Shown: positions 8,080 to 16,595 of the stretch, piece after piece
Layout of the letters: each line of letters begins with the position of its first letter
Numbering within the stretch: position 1 is the first letter of the stretch
Origin: CALNYZ01 sp942490945
Lineage (GTDB): Bacteria; Pseudomonadota; Gammaproteobacteria; UBA6429; Thiohalophilaceae
Assembly (NCBI GenBank): GCA_942490945.1
Contig: CALNYZ010000018.1
Location: forward strand, 1,612,001-1,676,000
Length of the DNA stretch: 64,000 nt
Direction: 5' to 3'
Position numbers and translations under genes: made by a program
The notes under the pieces: model-generated
Databases searched by the model: none
What the model was told of the DNA's origin: nothing
Seen by the model: the letters and a program-made list of their open reading frames with translations, nothing else

Positions 8080-11000
8080 GGCGCCTGATGAATTTCCGCT
8101 ACGGTAAATATTTTCTCGCCATCTTTATGGTACCTGTTATTGCCTTGTCATGGCTTGTCATGACTGAAAGTGGTTTGCGCTGGGCTTATAAAACTGCCTT
8201 GCCATATATACCGGGTATAATCACAGTGGAAAAACTGCAAGGTAGTCTGTCAGGTCCAATCCGGTTCAACTCACTACATTATGAATATAATGATACGCAT
8301 ATAGATCTGAATGCTGTTTCATTGGAATGGTCTCTGATGGCGTTGTTTGCTGCGAATATTAATATAGATAAATTACAAATTGACAGATTTTCAATAACAC
8401 TTCCGCAATCACAGCAACCCTCTGGCGAGTTACCTGAAGTAAACTTGCCATGGCGTGTACTGGTGAAAGGTATGTCAATTGAAGAACTGGTAATAAAAAA
8501 AGATAATAAATCATATGTTTTAAAGCAGGTGCAACTTGAAGCAAATTCGCTGTTTCAGCAGCTGGACATACGTCACCTGATATTTAATATCGACGGCTTG
8601 AATATGGAAATTGCCGGGAAAATACAACTGGCAAAAAAATTTAGTCACAATCTGATTTTCAAATGGAACTATCAATTGCAAGCTTCGCATTTGATATCCG
8701 GTAATGGTTCGGTTTTGGGAAACCTGAGTCAGACGAAAATCGAACAGGTTATTTCAGGCCCTGTTTCTGCTGTCCATTCAATGGAAATTGTTAACTTGTT
8801 GGAACAGCTCAAATGGCAAACCAAAGTGAATGTTCATTCCCTCAATATCAGTCAGCCTGATAAGACCTTAATACCGGTGTTCGATAGTTTTACACTGAAT
8901 GGTACTGGCGATATCTCTTCCGGTGAATTTACGGGAGATATGCAGGCAAGCTATAGCAACAAGAATCTGACTGTATTGGCGAAGTTTGATTCCCGACTAA
9001 ACTGGCAAAACGCCGTTCTTAAAATTGAAAAATTTGTCCTCCAGTCAGGGAAATCGACAATAAAAATGCATGGTAGTGCCGGAAAAACGGTAAACCTGAA
9101 TTGGGTCATCGATATTGCAGACTTTGCAAATTTTTATCCAGGCGCAATGGGTCATCTAAAAGCGTCCGGAATGGCGAGTGGAGAACTGGCTCGCCCACGA
9201 GTAAATGTTTCCTTTCAGGCTGGCAATTTACATATACAGGGCTATGCGGCAAGCCAACTATCCGGCTCGATAGATGTTGATATGTTTCGCTGGAAAAATG
9301 TCAAACTACATCTGGATTCAAAACTGCTAACAATCAAACAACAAACGTTAACTTCATTTGTGGTTACAGGAAATAATAACCGTATAGCATCCAAATTAGT
9401 GTGGCAAGATCTTGCTTCGAGTGTCGTGGTTGAAGGCAAGTTTGCAGACGATCACTGGCAAGGTGAAATTACAAGTGTGGATATTAAAAGTAAAAAATAT
9501 TCAAACTGGCACTTGAAATCAAGAGTGAAATTAAGCGTATATAAAAACACGCTGATAATGGACAATCTGTGTTTGCGTGGGGAGTCTGCAGTCTTAATTT
9601 GTGCGACAATCCAGGAAATTGAAAATTCATGGCAAGTCAACCTTGCCGCAAATAATATACCTGTTTCTGTATTTGGCAACTGGATTCCTCCCGATATAAG
9701 CATTGCGGGCCTCATTAATGCCAATGCTTCCCTACAATTTGTGGCTCGTGAACAATTGTTGGGTTCAGTATCTATAAAACTACCTGCAGGCACGATTAGT
9801 TATTCGTTAACGGAAAGCGTGCATGAAAAACTGCATTATCAAAATAGTACCGCAAATATCAATATGAACGATCATGGAATAGACGTTAATGCAGACTTCA
9901 GTACAGTGAGTAATGACAAGATAAATTTTCATGTATCATTGCCAGGGGCACAATTGCTTGCGCTGAATAGTCAGCAACAAAAAATCTCGGCCGACGCACA
10001 TATCAGTATTCATAATCCTGGTTTGATCGAAAAATTGTTGCCTGAAATTAACGACCTTAAGGGTGATGCGACCTTGCAAGTTAAGGTTACGGGGACTCTG
10101 GCCGATCCAAAAATTCAGGCTGATGCACAATTAATAAAAGGTTCCTTGAATATACCAAGACTTGGGTTATCGATTAAGAACATAACTGCAATCGGCAAGA
10201 CAAGTAGCACCAACAAATTCAGCTTTAAAATAGACGCACAATCTGGTGAGGGTCATATTGCCCTGACCGGTAACACAACGCTCGACAGCAGCTCAGAATG
10301 GTTGACTGAGGTCAGCATAACTGGTGACCGAATTGAAGTTGCGCGCATTCCCTCGGCACATATTCTCATTTCTCCGGATGTAAACATAACATTAAAAAAA
10401 TATGTAATTAATGTAACAGGCAAGATTCATGTTCCCTATGCCAAATTACAACCGAAAGATATCAGTACAGCGTCGCGCGTTTCCCCCGATACAGTGATTA
10501 CAGGTGGCGCTACCGAGATTGAAAAAAAATGGTCTATCACCACCAGTATTCGACTGACGATGGGTGATCGTGTCACCTTTTATGGTTATGGTTTTGAAGG
10601 TCGGTTTGGAGGTAACCTGTTATTAGAAGATCAACCTGGCCAGCCAACCAGGGGAACAGGCGAAATTACCATTCCTGAAGGTCAATACCGCGCATACGGC
10701 CAAAACCTGAAAGTAGAAAATGGCAGGTTGCTCTATACCGGTGGACCTATAACAAACCCCGGTCTTGATCTGCGTGCCGTGCGAAAAATTGGTAATGTCA
10801 CTGCCGGATTGAAAGTTCGTGGTAATCTGAACCAGCCTGTAATCGAACTATTTTCTGTTCCTGCTATGGGGCAAACTGACATCCTTGCCTATTTGTTGCT
10901 GGGTGGGCCTATTGAAAACGCGACAGGTGAACAAGGTGCAATGATGGCAAAAGCAGCCCTTGCTATTGGACTTAGTGGCGGTGATTCACTGGCACGTGCA

Positions 11001-11240
11001 TTGACCGATCGTTTCGGTCTGGATGAAATGCGCGTTGAAAGTAATGAGACAGGTGATCAGGCTTCACTGGTAATGGGCCGGTATCTTTCACCCAAACTCT
11101 ATATCAGTTATGGTATCGGCCTGGCAGAATCGGCTAATATCGTGACTATCCGTTATCAAATCTCTGATAAGTGGCAGTTAAAAGGTGAAAGCGGTGAATA
11201 TCAAGGTGCTGACCTGCTGTTTACCATTGATCATGATTAA
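8076..11240 (+). CDS. tamB: Translocation and assembly module protein TamB (AsmA-like, DUF490)
   Basis: A 1054-residue envelope protein. One N-terminal membrane anchor (about residues 8-28) is followed by a very long, beta-rich periplasmic region of the type that forms a hydrophobic groove for lipids. The C-terminal ~350 residues are the conserved DUF490/TamB domain, which docks onto TamA, recognisable by GNLNQPVIELFS and YLLLGGP. The ATG at 8076 overlaps the tamA stop (ATGA), so translational coupling is likely; another ATG lies four codons further on. The protein is shorter than E. coli TamB (1259). The tamA-tamB order is conserved across proteobacteria. Confidence 0.92.
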   Translation: MRRLMNFRYGKYFLAIFMVPVIALSWLVMTESGLRWAYKTALPYIPGIITVEKLQGSLSGPIRFNSLHYEYNDTHIDLNAVSLEWSLMALFAANINIDKLQIDRFSITLPQSQQPSGELPEVNLPWRVLVKGMSIEELVIKKDNKSYVLKQVQLEANSLFQQLDIRHLIFNIDGLNMEIAGKIQLAKKFSHNLIFKWNYQLQASHLISGNGSVLGNLSQTKIEQVISGPVSAVHSMEIVNLLEQLKWQTKVNVHSLNISQPDKTLIPVFDSFTLNGTGDISSGEFTGDMQASYSNKNLTVLAKFDSRLNWQNAVLKIEKFVLQSGKSTIKMHGSAGKTVNLNWVIDIADFANFYPGAMGHLKASGMASGELARPRVNVSFQAGNLHIQGYAASQLSGSIDVDMFRWKNVKLHLDSKLLTIKQQTLTSFVVTGNNNRIASKLVWQDLASSVVVEGKFADDHWQGEITSVDIKSKKYSNWHLKSRVKLSVYKNTLIMDNLCLRGESAVLICATIQEIENSWQVNLAANNIPVSVFGNWIPPDISIAGLINANASLQFVAREQLLGSVSIKLPAGTISYSLTESVHEKLHYQNSTANINMNDHGIDVNADFSTVSNDKINFHVSLPGAQLLALNSQQQKISADAHISIHNPGLIEKLLPEINDLKGDATLQVKVTGTLADPKIQADAQLIKGSLNIPRLGLSIKNITAIGKTSSTNKFSFKIDAQSGEGHIALTGNTTLDSSSEWLTEVSITGDRIEVARIPSAHILISPDVNITLKKYVINVTGKIHVPYAKLQPKDISTASRVSPDTVITGGATEIEKKWSITTSIRLTMGDRVTFYGYGFEGRFGGNLLLEDQPGQPTRGTGEITIPEGQYRAYGQNLKVENGRLLYTGGPITNPGLDLRAVRKIGNVTAGLKVRGNLNQPVIELFSVPAMGQTDILAYLLLGGPIENATGEQGAMMAKAALAIGLSGGDSLARALTDRFGLDEMRVESNETGDQASLVMGRYLSPKLYISYGIGLAESANIVTIRYQISDKWQLKGESGEYQGADLLFTIDHD

Positions 11241-11287
11241 ATTAAATCATATGAGACAAACAATTTTGCACCAACAAATCGATTGAT

Positions 11288-11923
11288 ATGGAAAACTGGA
11301 CTGAATATTCACGTTTTATTATCGCCCTGTTTGTCATACTTGATCCTTTTGCGGCAGTGCCAATTTTTCTTGTGTTAACGAAAGATTACACGTCTGCAGA
11401 GCGCGGGAAAGTAAGTAATATTGCTGCTATTACCGTATTAGTCGTGCTTGTCATTGCTTCGCTCACTGGTGAAACGCTGTTACAAGGTTTGGGTACGAGC
11501 CTCGCCTCTTTCCGCGTGGGGGGTGGAATAGTTCTCCTGCTTATGGCGCTGGCCATGTTGCGCGCACAATCCGATATGGTAAGAACATCGCCTGAAGAAG
11601 AAGCTGAAGCAGCCGATCGTCAAGCGATAGCAGTTGTGCCGCTCGCCATACCGTTAATGGCAGGGCCTGGCTCGATAAGTAACGTGATTATCGAAATGCA
11701 CCGGTCTGATACAGAGTTTCACGGGCTTTTAGTAATCGCAAGTATTGCACTGGTCTGCATTCTGCTGTGGTTGGTGTTGCGAATGGCAACAACAATCGGG
11801 CGAATTTTGGGGCATATAGGACTGAATATCATTAACCGCTTATTCGGATTAATATTGGCTGCGATTGCCATCGAAATAATGGCCAATGGGCTGCGACAAC
11901 TTTTCCCCGCCCTTGTTGGCTAA
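11288..11923 (+). CDS. MarC family integral membrane protein
   Basis: A 211-residue inner-membrane protein of the MarC/UPF0056 family with about six transmembrane segments. Family features are FVILDPFAAVPIFL near residue 15, GGGIVLLLMALAML in the middle and the C-terminal RLFGLILAAIAIEI stretch with NG close by. Despite the name, MarC proteins have no proven role in multiple antibiotic resistance, and their function is unknown. It follows tamB by 47 bases and may share the transcript. The charged central loop, rich in Glu and Ala, lies between the third and fourth segments. Confidence 0.85.
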   Translation: MENWTEYSRFIIALFVILDPFAAVPIFLVLTKDYTSAERGKVSNIAAITVLVVLVIASLTGETLLQGLGTSLASFRVGGGIVLLLMALAMLRAQSDMVRTSPEEEAEAADRQAIAVVPLAIPLMAGPGSISNVIIEMHRSDTEFHGLLVIASIALVCILLWLVLRMATTIGRILGHIGLNIINRLFGLILAAIAIEIMANGLRQLFPALVG

Positions 11924-12113
11924 TTCAAGACCAGATGAGTACTGAACCCGATATGCCTTATAATAAACACAACGTTATCAGTCACTTATAATTATTATAA
12001 ATAAGCTGAGTTAGATTTATGATACATAGCTTTGATTTTTATATATTTTTTCTTTACTTTATTGGATTTATTGATTATCTTTCTATTAGAAATGAATCCT
12101 AGGGGATGATTAT

Positions 12114-12683
12114 ATGAATAAACCGCAAAAGATTTTTTTACTCTCAACAACCCTATTTGCTCTTTTGGGAATAAACACCGCTATGGCAGCGGAAGATGAC
12201 CCACATTGGTATTTTGGTACGAGTTACATGTCAATTTTTGCCAAGAAAGTGGCGGGAACAAATGAAAATTTCCGTACTGATGCACTGAATCTTCGCATGG
12301 GATATGACTTTACCAATTGGTTAGCGCTCGAGACCGGTATTGCAAAATCATCGACATCTGACCCCTCTTCGGCAGGATTAACGTATCGTGTAGATGAATT
12401 AGCCTATGGCGGTTTGCGACTCAATTTACGGTTAGAGAAGTTTGTGCCCTTTGTTTTTGGTGGCACAGCGTATGTCAGCGATACATCCTGTGATCCTGGC
12501 TGTGTAAATGGTGTGCAGGGTACCGCTATCGTCGGCGGTGGGTTTGATATTTATGGCACCAAAGATACTGCGATTAACTTTACCGCGCTGGCATACGATA
12601 CCAAGCGCTCCAAAGAACAATATTCCCTCTCATTAGGGTTCACCTGGTATTTTGATTTCGTTGGTTACGCTCCACGTTATTGA
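12114..12683 (+). CDS. Small outer-membrane beta-barrel protein
   Basis: A 189-residue exported protein. The signal peptide ends near AMAAEDD (residue 26). The mature part alternates hydrophobic and polar residues in short strands and ends with an aromatic strand (WYFDFVGYAPRY), as expected for an eight-strand OmpA/OmpW-like barrel. Two cysteines (CDPGC, near residue 125) could form a small disulfide loop. A GGGGATG ribosome site precedes the ATG. It is monocistronic: a 190-base AT-rich gap lies in front and a strong intrinsic terminator follows 25 bases after the stop. No specific function can be named. Whether it serves as a fatty-acid porin for the oxidation operon just downstream is unknown; it is too short to be FadL. 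Confidence 0.75.
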   Translation: MNKPQKIFLLSTTLFALLGINTAMAAEDDPHWYFGTSYMSIFAKKVAGTNENFRTDALNLRMGYDFTNWLALETGIAKSSTSDPSSAGLTYRVDELAYGGLRLNLRLEKFVPFVFGGTAYVSDTSCDPGCVNGVQGTAIVGGGFDIYGTKDTAINFTALAYDTKRSKEQYSLSLGFTWYFDFVGYAPRY

Positions 12684-12708
12684 TACCTTTATCATCCCCA
12701 AAACTCAG

Positions 12709-12734
12709 GCTGCGGTAATCCGCAGCTTTTTTTT
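12709..12734 (+). terminator. Intrinsic terminator after the outer-membrane barrel gene
   Basis: A perfect 7-bp GC-rich stem (GCTGCGG / CCGCAGC) with a TAAT loop is followed by eight T residues. This is a textbook rho-independent terminator. It isolates the barrel gene from the fatty-acid oxidation operon. Confidence 0.93.
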
Positions 12735-12855
12735 GCCTGAATTACATGTATTTAAAGCATTTTCGCACAGAACCGTTATATTTAGTGATACGTGTTTGAA
12801 GTTCAGGGTTTTGGACTATATTCAGCACTAATATGAAGAGAAGGATTTCAGCTTT

Positions 12856-15129
12856 ATGAATCATCAACAGCATCACAAGCATGAAAAATCATCAGCATGG
12901 CGTTTACGCTGGATTTCCGAGCCAATATTCACGCTTTTCAAACGCGTCACACCGCGAATGTCACAAACAGAGCGCGAGGCACTTGATGCAGGTAATGTCT
13001 GGTGGGATGGTGAATTGTTTAGCGGTAATCCAAAATGGCGTCGTTTACGCAGTATACCGCCTGCTCAGTTATCTCATGAAGAACAGGCATTTATCGATGG
13101 CCCTGTACAAACATTGTGCGACATGCTGGATGACTGGAAAATCACCCATGAAGATTACGATTTACCGGCAGATGTCTGGCAATTTATAAAAGATAACGGT
13201 TTTTTCAGCATGATTATCCCCAAGGAATACGGGGGGCTGGATTACTCGGCATTGGCGCATTCGGAAGTGGTTATGAAAATTGCCACACGCAGTATCTCGA
13301 CGGCAGTAACCGTGATGGTGCCTAATTCACTGGGACCCGGCAAATTACTCATGGAATACGGTACCCAGGCGCAAAAGGATCAGTATCTGGGCCGCTTGGC
13401 GAAAGGACAGGAAATCCCCTGCTTCGCGCTCACCAGCCCAAAAGCGGGTAGTGATGCCGGCGGTATACCTGATTATGGCATCGTCTGTAAGCAGGATTTT
13501 AATGGTGAAAAAGACGTCCTGGGCATAAATCTGACCTGGGAAAAGCGTTATATCACGCTTGGACCGGTTGCCACTTTACTTGGGCTGGCGTTTAAGCTGT
13601 ACGATCCGGATAAAATTCTGAGCAATGACGTAGATCGCGGTATAACACTGGCATTAATACCAACCGACACCCCTGGCGTGAATATTGGTCGGCGTCATTT
13701 GCCCATGAATGTTGTTTTCATGAATGGCCCAAACTGGGGAAAAGATGTTTTTATTCCGATGGATTGGATCATCGGCGGTCAGGATCGCATCGGTCAGGGT
13801 TGGCGTATGTTAGTGGAATGCCTGACCGATGGCCGCGCTATTTCTCTACCTGCGCTTAGTGTAGGTGCGGGTAAATTAACCTGTCGTGCAGTCGGCGCTT
13901 ATTCGCGCATACGACAACAATTTAAATTACCCATTGGTAAATTTGAAGGCGTCGAAGAGGCACTGGCGAGAATTGCTGGCTATACGTATATGATGGATGC
14001 GGCGCGGGTCATGACGGCAGCCGCACTGGATCGTGGCGAAAAGCCATCTGTTATTTCTGCCATTATCAAGTATCACCTGACTGAAGGCATGCGTAGCCTG
14101 GTAAATGATGGCATGGATATTCTGGGTGGTGCAGGAATCTGTCTAGGGCCACGCAATCTCCTTGGGCGTGCTTACCAGTCGATACCGATTAGTATTACAG
14201 TAGAAGGCGCCAATATTCTTACACGTTGTATGATCATTTTTGGTCAGGGCGCAATTCGTGCCCATCCATACATTTTCAAAGAACTGGAAGCGATTGGCGA
14301 AACCGACCCTGCTGAGTCTCTGGAAAAGTTTGATGTCGCTTTCTTTGGGCACATGCGATTTTTTATTACCAATACATTTCGCACCTTGTTGCATGCCCTG
14401 ACAGCTTCTGTATTTGTATTTGCGCCGGGACGACGACCTGTGCGGCGTTATTACCAGCACTTTACCCGCTTCAGTTCAGCGTTTGCATTACTAACAGATA
14501 TTGCCTTGTTAACATTGGGTGGCAGCCTGAAACGTCGTGAAAAATTATCTGGTCGATTGGGGGATATTTTAAGTTACCTCTATCTTGGTTCTGCAACCCT
14601 GCAACGTTTTGAAGATCAGGGGCGACAAAAAGAGGATATTCCGTTTGTCCACTGGACATGCCAACTGCTATTACACAAAATTCAGTTAAGTATTATCGAT
14701 TTGCTGCGCAATTTGCCGAATCGTCCTGTCGCGTGGCTGGCAAGATTGTTAATATTCCCGATTGGTAAATATTTCGATCCACCCAGGGATTCATTAGGTC
14801 ATCAAATTGCCAATGTAATCTTGACGCCCTCTGCTACGCGTGACCGGCTAACCAGGGGAATGTATATTACCGATGATATTAATCAACGTATTGGTCTGTT
14901 TGATCATGCTCTCGAAACAGTCATTAAGGCTGATCATGCAGAGAAAAAACTTGCCCGTGGCTTGAAAGGATATAAACATGACTATCATGGATTGGAAGGT
15001 GCGATTCAACATGGCATTAAACAAGGCATTATTAGTGAAGACGATGCCAAACTGATCCGTGCCGCGGATGAAGTTCGCAATGAAGTTTACAAAGTCGATG
15101 ATTTTTCAAAATCGTTTGATAAAGCATAA
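12856..15129 (+). CDS. fadE: Acyl-CoA dehydrogenase FadE
   Basis: A 757-residue flavoprotein that catalyses the first step of beta-oxidation, acyl-CoA to trans-2-enoyl-CoA, passing electrons to the quinone pool. Residues about 95-470 hold the acyl-CoA dehydrogenase core (FFSMIIPKEYGGLDYS and FALTSPKAGSDAG, the FAD/substrate region). The C-terminal ~280 residues are the DUF1974 extension that distinguishes FadE from short dehydrogenases; E. coli FadE is slightly longer (814). An AGAAGGA ribosome site precedes the ATG. It heads a five-gene operon with thiolase, FadJ, ligase and thioesterase genes. I could not find a convincing fatty-acid regulator site in the 120 bases upstream. Confidence 0.93.
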   Translation: MNHQQHHKHEKSSAWRLRWISEPIFTLFKRVTPRMSQTEREALDAGNVWWDGELFSGNPKWRRLRSIPPAQLSHEEQAFIDGPVQTLCDMLDDWKITHEDYDLPADVWQFIKDNGFFSMIIPKEYGGLDYSALAHSEVVMKIATRSISTAVTVMVPNSLGPGKLLMEYGTQAQKDQYLGRLAKGQEIPCFALTSPKAGSDAGGIPDYGIVCKQDFNGEKDVLGINLTWEKRYITLGPVATLLGLAFKLYDPDKILSNDVDRGITLALIPTDTPGVNIGRRHLPMNVVFMNGPNWGKDVFIPMDWIIGGQDRIGQGWRMLVECLTDGRAISLPALSVGAGKLTCRAVGAYSRIRQQFKLPIGKFEGVEEALARIAGYTYMMDAARVMTAAALDRGEKPSVISAIIKYHLTEGMRSLVNDGMDILGGAGICLGPRNLLGRAYQSIPISITVEGANILTRCMIIFGQGAIRAHPYIFKELEAIGETDPAESLEKFDVAFFGHMRFFITNTFRTLLHALTASVFVFAPGRRPVRRYYQHFTRFSSAFALLTDIALLTLGGSLKRREKLSGRLGDILSYLYLGSATLQRFEDQGRQKEDIPFVHWTCQLLLHKIQLSIIDLLRNLPNRPVAWLARLLIFPIGKYFDPPRDSLGHQIANVILTPSATRDRLTRGMYITDDINQRIGLFDHALETVIKADHAEKKLARGLKGYKHDYHGLEGAIQHGIKQGIISEDDAKLIRAADEVRNEVYKVDDFSKSFDKA

Positions 15130-15149
15130 AGAGTGTCAGGGAGTTACAC

Positions 15150-16529
15150 GTGGCCGAAGCGAAGAAAAAAACCAGCAAGAAGCAGTCCAGCAAGAAAAAA
15201 ACCGCTGCAGTGAGTAGCAGTAAATCCGCCAATCCATTTAATCGTTATGGGCGGCGAGCTGTATACATCATTGATGGCGCACGGACACCACAATTAAAAG
15301 CCAGAGGAAAGCCAGGCCCCTTCCCCGCTGCCGATCTTGCCGTAGGCTGCGCTCGGCCATTACTTGCCCGACAAGCATTTGCACCGACCGATATTGATGA
15401 AGTCATTATGGGCTGTGTAATGCCCAGCCCGGATGAAGCGAATATCGCCCGTATCCTGGCATTACGACTTGAGTGTGGTGAAAGCGTACCTGCATTTACT
15501 GTGCAACGAAACTGTGCCTCCGGTCTTAATGCACTGGATGCAGCAGCACAATCCATTGCCTTACGCCGCTCAGATATTGTTCTTGCGGGCGGTGTTGAAT
15601 CGATGAGTCGTGCACCCATATTATGGAACGATGCCATGGTGAACTGGCTGGCTGCCTGGGCCAGAAGTAAGACTGTACCTGATCGCCTGAAAACACTTAT
15701 CAAGCTTCGACCCGGTTTTTTCGCACCAGTCATTGCATTGCTACGAGGGTTAACTGATCCGGTTGTTGGCTTGTCGATGGGTCAAACCGCTGAAAATCTT
15801 GCCTACCGGTTTGGTATAACACGAGAACAAATGGATGCTTATTCCGTTCGTAGTCATCAACGCCTGGCGAGTGCACAAGATAATGGTTATTTATCAGAAA
15901 TAGAAACAATTTACGACGTCAATGGTAATTACTATTCAGATGATGACGGTATTCGACGTGATTCGTCTATCGAGTCACTTGCCAAGTTACGTCCCATCTT
16001 CGACCGACCGTTTGGTATGGTGACGGCGGGAAACAGCTCTCAGGTAACCGATGGCGCAGCAGTTCTGATTCTTGCAAGTGAACAGGCGGTCAAGAAATAC
16101 AATCTCACACCCAAAGCCAAAATTTACGACTGTGAATGGGCAGGTCTGCAGCCGGCAGAAATGGGACTCGGTCCGGTACACGCGATCACCCCAATTTTGA
16201 CACGCAACAAATTTTCATTTTCTGATATCGATTACTGGGAAATAAACGAGGCCTTCGCCGCGCAGGTACTCGGTTGCCTGGCCGCATGGGAAAGTGACGA
16301 GTACTGTCAGCAACATCTGGGCTTGTCCGAGGCACTTGGCCCATTGAATCAGGACAAATTAAATATCGATGGCGGGGGTGTCAGCATAGGCCACCCGGTC
16401 GGCGCAAGTGGTGCACGCATTGTATTACATCTGATGAATATATTAGAACGCACCAGGAGCAAACGCGGCATCGCCAGTTTGTGTATTGGTGGCGGACAAG
16501 GTGGCGCCATGTTGATTGAGCGGATCTGA
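15150..16529 (+). CDS. fadI: Acetyl-CoA C-acyltransferase (thiolase, FadI type)
   Basis: A 459-residue thiolase performing the last step of beta-oxidation, cleaving 3-ketoacyl-CoA with CoA. The catalytic nucleophile Cys122 lies in QRNCASG, the catalytic His415 in GHPVGASG, and Cys445 in CIGGGQGG, so all active-site residues are present. The GTG start at 15150 yields an unusual N-terminus: about 28 residues very rich in Lys and Ser before the thiolase fold begins at GRRAVYIIDGARTP. The gene follows fadE by 20 bases and precedes a fadJ-type gene, the order expected for the two subunits of a trifunctional complex. FadA versus FadI assignment is by neighbour and length. Confidence 0.9.
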   Translation: MAEAKKKTSKKQSSKKKTAAVSSSKSANPFNRYGRRAVYIIDGARTPQLKARGKPGPFPAADLAVGCARPLLARQAFAPTDIDEVIMGCVMPSPDEANIARILALRLECGESVPAFTVQRNCASGLNALDAAAQSIALRRSDIVLAGGVESMSRAPILWNDAMVNWLAAWARSKTVPDRLKTLIKLRPGFFAPVIALLRGLTDPVVGLSMGQTAENLAYRFGITREQMDAYSVRSHQRLASAQDNGYLSEIETIYDVNGNYYSDDDGIRRDSSIESLAKLRPIFDRPFGMVTAGNSSQVTDGAAVLILASEQAVKKYNLTPKAKIYDCEWAGLQPAEMGLGPVHAITPILTRNKFSFSDIDYWEINEAFAAQVLGCLAAWESDEYCQQHLGLSEALGPLNQDKLNIDGGGVSIGHPVGASGARIVLHLMNILERTRSKRGIASLCIGGGQGGAMLIERI

Positions 16530-16595
16530 TGTTTACTCATTCAACCTTTGCTTCAACAAACTAACAATACGTGCTGAATTAAACAGGAAGATTGC

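Noticed and set aside
12019..12102. A 27-residue hydrophobic mini-frame (MIHSFDFYIFF start) upstream of the outer-membrane barrel gene
   Set aside because: It lies in very T-rich sequence with no convincing ribosome site; composition alone can explain it. A membrane leader peptide is not excluded.
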